A stretch of DNA of 6,281 nucleotides from Puniceicoccaceae bacterium. Lineage in GTDB: Bacteria; Verrucomicrobiota; Verrucomicrobiia; Opitutales; Coraliomargaritaceae. Positions 1 through 5,157 of this stretch are shown piece after piece. Position numbers and translations under genes: made by a program. The notes beneath the pieces are model-generated. The model worked only from the letters and a program-made list of their open reading frames with translations. It had not been told where the DNA came from and did not search any database. The DNA lies in the NCBI GenBank assembly GCA_003566795.1, contig PXBU01000143.1:1-6281 (forward strand). Direction: 5' to 3'. Position 1 is the first letter of the stretch; every line of letters starts with the position of its first letter.

Positions 1-823
1 GTCCGGGATTGGCCTTTTCCAGATCCCGCGCAAAGCGGGCGGTGGCCTTTTCGATTTCACCGAGCAGTTGTCCGCGAAAGGTTTTATAAACTCCGGTTTT
101 CGCGGCATCGATATCCTTGTCGCTGAGGTGCTCCGGTAGAGTGGGTTTGCCGCGCTCCCATTCCTGGGCGGACAACTCGTCGGAAACTTGCTGAAAGCGG
201 AGGTTGAGCCCGTAGGCAGCCGCCAGAATATGTGGGATGCTCTGCTTGTTCGGCCCTTTGATCAGGAGCGTCAGCCATTCGCGATAATCGGCCAACCACT
301 TGGCCCATTCGGGGTGGTCGACCGCCTCCAGGTCGGCGGGCACTCGAAAGTTCAGGCAACGGCTGCGGATGGTGTCGAGTAGGTCGTAGGGGCGGGTGGT
401 GAGGAGAAAGAGCGTTGTGCCGGCCGGCGGTTCTTCCAGCGTCTTCAGGAAGGCGTTGGCTGAGGCGGCGTTCATGCGGTCAGCCTCAAAGAGGATGCCG
501 ACTTTGCGCCCGCCTTGGTTCGAGGACTTCTGGATGTTGATCACCAGCTGGCGCATGGTATTCATCTCGTCGGATTCGCCGACACGGATGAGGCGGGCTT
601 TGCCGCTTGGGCGGAGGGTGAAGCAATCCGGATGCGCGTAGGGGTCGCGTTCGGTTTCCAGTAGGTAGGCGGCAATCGCCCGAACAATCTGCTCCAGACT
701 CGCCAGGCTCTCGCCGTGCAGGAGGATGCCGTGCCCTAGCCGGTTGTTGGCGAGTGAACGCTCCAATACCTCGACGGCGCGGGTCCCGCGGAGTGCTTCG
801 GGCAGTGCTTCGTTCAATTTCAT
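1..823 (-). CDS. holB: DNA polymerase III subunit delta' (clamp loader), 3' end cut by the window
   Basis: Reading leftward from the ATG at 823, the frame stays open to position 1, giving 274 residues with the C-terminus missing; E. coli delta' is 334 residues. Delta' is the non-ATPase AAA+ subunit of the clamp loader that opens and loads the sliding beta clamp. The match rests on the family signature SANAFLKTLEEPP (residues 121-133), then LLTTRPYDLLDTIRSRC (140-156), whose SRC box is the arginine-finger motif of clamp-loader subunits. The P-loop position (about 32-42, GILLHGESLAS) lacks GKS/T, as expected for delta'. The four-cysteine zinc module of the E. coli protein is absent: only C67 lies in that segment. 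No other usable in-frame start lies between 823 and the tmk stop, and no Shine-Dalgarno sequence precedes the ATG. It follows tmk by 32 bases, probably in one operon. Identification is firm; the true end is unseen. Confidence 0.93.
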   Translation of the reverse strand, partial: MKLNEALPEALRGTRAVEVLERSLANNRLGHGILLHGESLASLEQIVRAIAAYLLETERDPYAHPDCFTLRPSGKARLIRVGESDEMNTMRQLVINIQKSSNQGGRKVGILFEADRMNAASANAFLKTLEEPPAGTTLFLLTTRPYDLLDTIRSRCLNFRVPADLEAVDHPEWAKWLADYREWLTLLIKGPNKQSIPHILAAAYGLNLRFQQVSDELSAQEWERGKPTLPEHLSDKDIDAAKTGVYKTFRGQLLGEIEKATARFARDLEKANPG

Positions 824-855
824 GGTGGCAGGTTTGGCAGCAGTTGTGGCAGTGC

Positions 856-1485
856 TTAACTTAAGCGTGATTCGACGGCTTTCCAAATTTCATCTTCCAA
901 GGAGTCGACGTCCTGGATGCCGTCGAGCACATGGATGCGCTCTTGGTCGATAGCGGCGAGTTCGAGGTAACCGCGGCGGACTTCCTGGTGGAAGGCGAGG
1001 GCTTCCTGTTCCATCCGGTCGAGCGGGGCAGCGCGGTCTTCGCGAGCGCGCTGGAGGCCGACTTCGGGGTCGAGATCGATCAGCAGGGTGAGGTCGGGCA
1101 GCAAACCAGCGGTGGCGAACTGATTGATGGCGGCGACTTCGATCGGGTCGATGGCGCGCGCCACACCTTGGTAAACGCTGGTCGAGTCGAGGAAACGATC
1201 GCAGAGCACGACCTCACCGCGTTCCAAGGCGGGGAGGATGCGCTCGCGCACGATCTGGGCGCGGGAGGCGGCGAAGAGCAGTAACTCGGACTCCGCGCAC
1301 ATGCCGTGACCCGCGCGGTTGTGCTGGAGCAGGTCGCGGATCGCCTCCCCCAGTTCGGTGCCGCCCGGCTCGCGGGTCTGCTGGACGGTGGCACCCTCGC
1401 GTTTGAGGCGCTCCGCCAGACGATGGATTTGGGTGGATTTGCCGCAGCCTTCACCGCCTTCGAATGTGATTAAAAGTCCCCGCAT
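856..1485 (-). CDS. tmk: Thymidylate kinase (dTMP kinase)
   Basis: A cytoplasmic kinase that phosphorylates dTMP to dTDP with ATP, the last step specific to dTTP synthesis. The 209-residue length is typical. Motifs in order: P-loop GGEGCGKST (10-18), TREPGGT (37-43), LFAASRAQ (70-77), the DRF variant of the DRY/H nucleotide-binding motif within DRFLDSTSVYQG (96-107), and an arginine-rich LID ending in DRME (about 146-159). With no arginine in the P-loop and arginines in the LID, it resembles the E. coli-type (type II) enzymes; this subtype call is an inference. The ATG at 1485 gives the canonical N-terminus with the P-loop close behind. The sequence before it is AT-rich (AAATAGATAAAC) without a Shine-Dalgarno. 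It sits 28 bases after the PfkB-family kinase and 32 before holB, so co-transcription is likely. All catalytic motifs appear intact. Confidence 0.97.
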   Translation of the reverse strand: MRGLLITFEGGEGCGKSTQIHRLAERLKREGATVQQTREPGGTELGEAIRDLLQHNRAGHGMCAESELLLFAASRAQIVRERILPALERGEVVLCDRFLDSTSVYQGVARAIDPIEVAAINQFATAGLLPDLTLLIDLDPEVGLQRAREDRAAPLDRMEQEALAFHQEVRRGYLELAAIDQERIHVLDGIQDVDSLEDEIWKAVESRLS

Positions 1486-1513
1486 GTTTATCTATTTTTT
1501 AGCCGATAGGATA

Positions 1514-2626
1514 CTAATCCCAGCTGGCAATGAATTTGGCGAGGTCATCCAGCGTGGGACTGTCGCCCGTCCTTACATAGTGGCCTGAAGTGGCCACGGC
1601 AAGGGTCAGTGCGGCTTCGGGGGAGAGCCCGATCAGTCGGCCAGTGACGAAGCCGGAATTGAAGTGGTCACCCGCGCCAGTTGTGATTTTTGGGTCCTCG
1701 CACAGCGGGCCGGAGACGTAGGCAGTCCCTTCAGTTGTGGCGCAGGCAGCGCAGTCGACCGGGTGCACCACCACGGTGTCGACGGCGAGGGCCTCGCGGA
1801 TGCGGGCCGCCATGGTTTGCAGATTCTCAGGGCTCTTCTCCAATAGTTCCTGACCCAGGAGCTTTTCTACTTGCTCCGCCTCGCGGTAATTCAAGCCGAG
1901 AATGACTTTGCCGAAGGGTTCAAAGCTTTTGAAAAGTTCAAGCACTTCGCGCAGGTCCTCATCTGAACGTTTTTCCGGGTCGGCCAGATCGAAGAAGAAG
2001 GTGCGGTCAGGATTCTCCGGGAGCTGGGGCAGGAGCTTTTCCACAAAATCGCGGAAAACATCCGTCAGGTAGGGCACCATGGTCCAGTTGACCATGGCAA
2101 TCAAATCGGCCTCGGAGAACTGCGCCACAAGCTCGGCCTCGCCCACCTGCTCAATGATATGCGGGTAGGTGATGTTTTCGAGGCTGGCCATGGAGCCGAA
2201 GATGATTTTGCCGTCCTTAAACTCAGCCGCATGACTGATACCCGGATCCGCGATCGAGATGGCCTGGGTCTTTTGGGCAAATTCGCTGAAGACTGGATGG
2301 ATGGCCTCTTCACCCAGTGCACCGAGATAGCGGACCTGCAAGCCGTGGGCACACTGGGCATTGGCCATAATGGGGCCGTTGCCGCCTAGTTTCTCAACGA
2401 CCGGGGCCAGTTCGATATTGGCACTTTTGCCCGCCGCCGAGCTGATGCGCGAGCCGAAATCGGAGATCGTCGGTATCCGCTGGAAGTGATCGCCGGGCCC
2501 GGACCGCTTGTGGACGGGGTGCACGATTTTGTCGACGAAGCCGTCGATACCGATGATGGTTTTGATCGAAGGTGCTCGCGCAGAGTTTTTTTCGAGTTCA
2601 GCAAGAGTTTTGGCTTTGTATTCCAT
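1514..2626 (-). CDS. PfkB/ribokinase-family kinase, substrate unknown
   Basis: A 370-residue protein of the PfkB (ribokinase) fold, cytoplasmic ATP-dependent kinases for sugars and nucleosides. Visible signatures: the N-terminal strand with IGIDGFVD (25-32), the glycine-rich GGNGPIMA (81-88) of PfkB signature 1, an NxxE motif (N246-YR-E249) associated with metal/phosphate binding, and TTGAGDHFNSGF (315-326) of signature 2, with D320 as the expected catalytic base. It is somewhat longer than typical ribokinases (about 300 residues). The family is diverse, so ribokinase, fructokinase, adenosine/inosine kinase or another activity cannot be chosen from sequence. The ATG at 2626 is preferred. A TTG at 2701 would add 25 proline/serine-rich residues unlike the family N-terminus. 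There is no Shine-Dalgarno. It is first in the inferred operon with tmk and holB, and divergent from cstA. A salvage role alongside tmk is only a contextual guess. Confidence 0.88.
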   Translation of the reverse strand: MEYKAKTLAELEKNSARAPSIKTIIGIDGFVDKIVHPVHKRSGPGDHFQRIPTISDFGSRISSAAGKSANIELAPVVEKLGGNGPIMANAQCAHGLQVRYLGALGEEAIHPVFSEFAQKTQAISIADPGISHAAEFKDGKIIFGSMASLENITYPHIIEQVGEAELVAQFSEADLIAMVNWTMVPYLTDVFRDFVEKLLPQLPENPDRTFFFDLADPEKRSDEDLREVLELFKSFEPFGKVILGLNYREAEQVEKLLGQELLEKSPENLQTMAARIREALAVDTVVVHPVDCAACATTEGTAYVSGPLCEDPKITTGAGDHFNSGFVTGRLIGLSPEAALTLAVATSGHYVRTGDSPTLDDLAKFIASWD

Positions 2627-2734
2627 GGCAAATGAGAGAGATGTGGCGGGAGGGCAATCGCCGCGTGGAGAGTTGCTAAGTGCTGGGGGGGGATTCGGCA
2701 AACAATTTTCGGGCGAGTCTTAAGATAGCGCAGG

Positions 2735-2772
2735 GCATTTTCATTTGGCGGCGGAGCGCCGCGTGAAAATGC
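2735..2772. repeat. Composite inverted repeat, REP-like hairpin
   Basis: Outer arms GCATTTTC (2735-2742) and GAAAATGC (2765-2772) are perfectly complementary over 8 bp. Inside, GCGGCG (2748-2753) and CGCCGC (2757-2762) form a 6-bp GC stem with a three-base loop. An asymmetric internal loop (ATTTG on the left, GT on the right) separates the two stems. The result is a strong two-part hairpin, with an AT-rich base and a GC-rich tip, in the presumed leader of the kinase operon. It lacks an adjoining T-tract on either strand, so it is not a classic intrinsic terminator. A dispersed palindromic repeat or an mRNA leader structure are the likely alternatives. Confidence 0.6.
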
Positions 2773-2838
2773 ATTTGAGATGGAAAATTTAAGATTTGAG
2801 AAAAAACACGGGGAATCAACGACTTCAGGTTCCAAATG

Positions 2839-2864
2839 AAAAACCCCGGTTAGATAGCGGGGTT
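2839..2864 (-). terminator. Intrinsic terminator-like hairpin facing the kinase operon
   Basis: AACCCCG (2842-2848) pairs with CGGGGTT (2858-2864), a 7-bp stem with a 9-base loop. Read on the minus strand, the GC-rich stem is followed directly by a U-rich stretch (GGGGTTTTTCATTT), the form of an intrinsic terminator. Read on the plus strand it is followed by GGTTTCGC, so it would be poor in that direction. No minus-strand gene ends upstream of it. It would stop leftward transcripts starting under cstA, or act as an attenuator if the kinase operon promoter lies to its right. Confidence 0.55.
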
Positions 2865-2917
2865 GGTTTCGCGAGTGATTTTCCTCGGAGACAGCTGGCA
2901 GAGCACTTGAAGCAAAG

Positions 2918-2947
2918 TTGACAGTGGTTTGTGGAGGGCAGTAATAG
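2918..2947 (+). promoter_or_regulatory. Putative sigma70-type promoter of cstA
   Basis: A consensus -35 box TTGACA lies at 2918-2923. At an 18-base spacing sits TAATAG (2942-2947), a weak -10 match (3 of 6). Transcription would then begin around 2953-2955, almost at the ATG of cstA, implying a leaderless or nearly leaderless mRNA. The perfect -35 box is the main support and the -10 is doubtful. Confidence 0.35.
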
Positions 2948-2954
2948 ATCCTCA

Positions 2955-4547
2955 ATGCTTTTTACCCTGCTTGCTCTTTCGGCACTCTTGCTGGTGCTGG
3001 CATACCGCTTCTATGGTGCCTTTTTGGAGCGGCATTGCGGAATTGATCCCGACCGCGAGACGCCCGCTTGCGAGATCAATGACGGCGTGGATTATGTGCC
3101 GACCCGGGCCTCGGTGCTTTTTGGCCATCACTTTTCCTCGATCGCCGGGGCTGGACCGATCGTGGGGCCGATCATTGCTGCGGCAGCGTTCGGGTGGCTG
3201 CCGACTTGGTTTTGGATCATTCTCGGCTCGATTTTCGTCGGCGGCGTCCACGACTTCGGCAGCACCCTGATGTCGCTACGCTACCGCGGCCGGTCGATCA
3301 CCTCCACCTGCCGGGAGTTGGTGGGAGAGACTACGGGTAAGCTTTTTTTGCTCTTTGTGGTCTTGGCGCTGATCTACGTCATCGTGGTCTTCCTCGACCT
3401 TACCGTGACCGGCTTTATTAACCAGCCTCCGGTGGCTACGGCTTCCGGATGGTTTATCGTGGTGGCACTCCTCTTTGGGCTGACGGCGCGCAGGACGGGG
3501 ATTTCCTACAAAATAGTGGTGCCGGTTTTCGTTGTGCTGACCTACCTCGGCCTGGTGGTGGGGGTGCAATTTCCCGCCCCAGAGATGAGTAAGGTTTTTT
3601 GGACGGCGGCTGTGCTGATCTACTGTTATTGCGCGGCGATCCTGCCGGTTGGGGTTTTGATGCAGCCCCGCGACTTCCTGAGTGCGACCTTTCTATATGC
3701 CATCATGCTGCTTGGGGTGCTGGGAGTTTTTCTCTACGATGGCGGTTTCGATTTGCCGGTCGTTACCAGCTTCCAGCCGAGTGAGCTGAACTATCTGGTG
3801 CCGTTTCTATTCATCACGGTGGCTTGCGGTGCCTGTAGTGGTTTTCACAGCATCGTCAGTAGTGGCACCACCTCCAAACAAATCCGCACTGAGAGTGACG
3901 TGAAGAAGATCGCCTACGGGGCGATGTTGGTGGAGGGCTTGCTCGCAGTCTTCGCACTGGCCTGCATCGGCGTGGTTGGCGGGATCGGCGAGGGTGGGCC
4001 AGTGGCCACCTTCGCCAGCGGGACGGCGGTATTTTTTGGCACGCTCGGAATCCCGGAGAGTGTCGGGCTGACCTTCGCGACTCTTGCCGTGAGCACTTTC
4101 CTACTGACCACGCTCGACACCTGCACCCGCCTGACCCGCTTCCTGCTGGAAGAATTTTTTGAATGGCGCAGCCAGTCCAGCCGCTACATCGGCACCCTGC
4201 TGGTGCTGGTGCTACCCGCATTGGCCGCCTTCACAACCTTTACCGCGCCGGATGGCACGGTCATGCCAGCCTGGCAGGCAGTCTGGCCCCTCTTTGGCTC
4301 CACCAACCAGTTGCTGGCTGCGCTCGCGTTGATCACCCTGGTCGTCTTCCTGAAGCATCGCGGCATCGCCTTCGGTTTCGCTCTGATTCCCGCCGCCGTG
4401 ATGGTCGGCATGCCTATGACAGCGCTGGTTTTAATGGTGGGCCAGTATGGTCTCTTCAGCCTGCTGGGCAGTGTTTCCTGCGTGATGTTTGTGCTTGGAC
4501 TCTACGTCACTGTGATGTCGATGCGATTTGTCCTGCAGCCACGTTAA
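2955..4547 (+). CDS. cstA: CstA-family transporter (carbon starvation protein A)
   Basis: An inner-membrane transporter of the CstA/BtsT family, whose characterised E. coli members take up peptides and pyruvate. The protein is 530 residues from the ATG at 2955 and hydrophobic throughout, with many membrane segments starting at residue 1. Family hallmarks are strong: GHHFSSIAGAGPIVGP (57-72), ACGACSGFHSIVSSGTTSKQ (290-309), TTLDTCTRLTRF (385-396) and WPLFGSTNQLLA (444-455). It is about 170 residues shorter than E. coli CstA (701), a size seen in other short family members, and ends cleanly after a last hydrophobic segment. A GTG at 2931 would add eight residues (EGSNRSS after the start) and is the alternative start. 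The ATG is preferred because the hydrophobic family N-terminus begins there and a TTGACA box lies just upstream. GGAGGG at 2933-2938 is too far from the ATG (16 bases) for a normal ribosome site. The substrate here is inferred only at family level. Confidence 0.92.
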   Translation: MLFTLLALSALLLVLAYRFYGAFLERHCGIDPDRETPACEINDGVDYVPTRASVLFGHHFSSIAGAGPIVGPIIAAAAFGWLPTWFWIILGSIFVGGVHDFGSTLMSLRYRGRSITSTCRELVGETTGKLFLLFVVLALIYVIVVFLDLTVTGFINQPPVATASGWFIVVALLFGLTARRTGISYKIVVPVFVVLTYLGLVVGVQFPAPEMSKVFWTAAVLIYCYCAAILPVGVLMQPRDFLSATFLYAIMLLGVLGVFLYDGGFDLPVVTSFQPSELNYLVPFLFITVACGACSGFHSIVSSGTTSKQIRTESDVKKIAYGAMLVEGLLAVFALACIGVVGGIGEGGPVATFASGTAVFFGTLGIPESVGLTFATLAVSTFLLTTLDTCTRLTRFLLEEFFEWRSQSSRYIGTLLVLVLPALAAFTTFTAPDGTVMPAWQAVWPLFGSTNQLLAALALITLVVFLKHRGIAFGFALIPAAVMVGMPMTALVLMVGQYGLFSLLGSVSCVMFVLGLYVTVMSMRFVLQPR

Positions 4548-5053
4548 CGGTTGCCTTGCCTTCGGCTTTGATCAGCGGGGGCTTCTGCTTGTCCACGGCC
4601 GGTCCTTTGCTCTCTGGCTTGGGCGCGCTGTTCCATTCGTTTTTGGCGGAAGGCCCGGATCTCATCCGGGGTTACCTGGCCGTCGTCGTTGGCATCGATG
4701 GCGTCGAAATTTCTGACGAGCCATGGCATATTGGCGGCTTTGGCTTCACTGAGGGAGAGCGCGCCGTTACCGTCGGTATCGGCTGCCTGAATTCGACTGA
4801 GTCGTTCCTGCCTTCTTTCCCTGATTTCGGAACGGCGTTCTTCCCGCCTTTGCTCGCCTCTGGTTTCAGCATCGCTCGCTGCAGCATTCCGCATCAGGCG
4901 GCCAGTCGCGGCACCTTTCGCCTCAGTCCGTGTGATTGCACTGTCACCTTTGGCGTCGATCCCGCGGGGACCTTTTTCGGCATTTGGGGTGGCGAGGATG
5001 AAACCGGGGATTAAAGCTGCCAAGCAGCAGGATAGGATAACTTTTGTTTTCAT
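4544..5053 (-). CDS. Secreted Arg/Glu-rich EF-hand protein
   Basis: A 169-residue protein with an N-terminal signal peptide (MKTK, then a hydrophobic stretch to about residue 21; signal peptidase I cleavage plausible after ILA). The predicted location is periplasmic or extracellular. Two canonical calcium-binding loops are visible, DTDGNGALSLSE (92-103) and DANDDGQVTPDE (120-131), with acidic or Asn ligands at positions 1, 3, 5 and Glu at 12. A third, degenerate loop, DAKGDSAITRTE (33-44), keeps D1, D5 and E12 but has Lys at 3 and Ser at 6. Residues 61-88 and 132-150 are rich in Arg, Glu and Gln and probably helical. The tail is basic and Gln/Arg-rich. The ATG at 5053 is chosen because it starts a textbook signal peptide; a TTG at 5083 would put ten polar residues before it. 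Its stop overlaps the cstA stop, tail to tail. Function unknown; calcium binding is inferred from the loops. Confidence 0.85.
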   Translation of the reverse strand: MKTKVILSCCLAALIPGFILATPNAEKGPRGIDAKGDSAITRTEAKGAATGRLMRNAAASDAETRGEQRREERRSEIRERRQERLSRIQAADTDGNGALSLSEAKAANMPWLVRNFDAIDANDDGQVTPDEIRAFRQKRMEQRAQAREQRTGRGQAEAPADQSRRQGNR

Positions 5054-5076
5054 GGATTTATGATGGTTTTGGTTTC

Positions 5077-5093
5077 GCAGCAAATCGTGCTGC
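5077..5093. promoter_or_regulatory. Perfect small inverted repeat before the EF-hand gene
   Basis: GCAGCA (5077-5082) and TGCTGC (5088-5093) are fully complementary with a five-base spacer. The site lies 24 bases upstream of the EF-hand start codon, in its probable 5' leader or promoter. It could be a leader hairpin or an operator half-site pair. Six-base arms can arise by chance. Confidence 0.3.
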
Positions 5094-5157
5094 TTAACTT
5101 AAAAATCGTTCTCGAATCACTTAAGTTGCACCCCGGCGGTTCTATGTTATTGAAATT
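5094..5157. promoter_or_regulatory. AT-rich divergent promoter region
   Basis: A short gap between divergent genes that must hold the promoters of both the EF-hand gene (leftward) and the deaminase gene (rightward). It contains AACTTAA (5096-5102) and its inverted copy TTAAGTT (5121-5127). A TTGCAC (5126-5131) with TATTGA (5148-5153) at 16-base spacing is a weak candidate for the rightward gene and would again start transcription near its ATG. None of these boxes is strong. Confidence 0.25.

Larger units (their letters stand above)
2627..2954. other. Gene-free divergent intergenic region with several structured elements
   Basis: These 328 bases lie between the divergently read PfkB-family kinase and cstA. 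No reading frame in them resembles a protein. Contents, left to right: a run of eight G at 2685-2692 (C on the kinase's coding strand), a composite inverted repeat (2735-2772), AT-rich sequence around 2780-2815, a terminator-like hairpin facing left (2842-2864), and a TTGACA box (2918-2923) serving cstA. The region must contain the promoter of the kinase-tmk-holB operon, but I could not pick a convincing -35/-10 pair on the minus strand. Confidence 0.75.

Noticed and set aside
854..866. Palindrome GCTTAA-C-TTAAGC at the tmk stop
   Set aside because: Part of it is the tmk coding end and stop codon. No T-tract follows in the direction of transcription, so it is unlikely to be a terminator in the tmk-holB gap.
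931..1284. A 117-codon plus-strand frame antisense to tmk
   Set aside because: It mirrors the tmk coding sequence on the other strand, and tmk has all expected motifs.
2836..2853. Five-codon frame MKNPG before the hairpin, as a leader peptide
   Set aside because: It has no ribosome site, no run of regulatory codons, and the hairpin is terminator-like only on the opposite strand.
2870..2954. CRP-type operator upstream of cstA, as in E. coli
   Set aside because: No TGTGA-N6-TCACA-like pair is present in the gap.
2386..2955. A 189-codon minus-strand open frame across the divergent region into the kinase gene
   Set aside because: It reads the kinase N-terminus out of frame and the intergenic part gives low-quality sequence with no recognisable motif. 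The kinase frame has clear PfkB signatures.
4163..5014. A 283-codon plus-strand open frame spanning the end of cstA and the EF-hand gene
   Set aside because: It overlaps two well-supported genes in another frame or strand, and its translation shows no domain, with composition typical of an out-of-frame reading of GC-rich coding DNA.
5026..5029. Possible lipoprotein box in the EF-hand signal peptide (LSCC)
   Set aside because: The cysteines lie at residues 9-10, before the hydrophobic core ends, and the residue before the second cysteine is not Gly/Ala/Ser. Signal peptidase I cleavage fits better.
853..5102. Exact 12-base repeat TGCTTAACTTAA at 853-864 and 5091-5102
   Set aside because: About one repeated 12-mer is expected by chance in a window of this size, and the two contexts differ: the end of tmk versus a divergent promoter gap.
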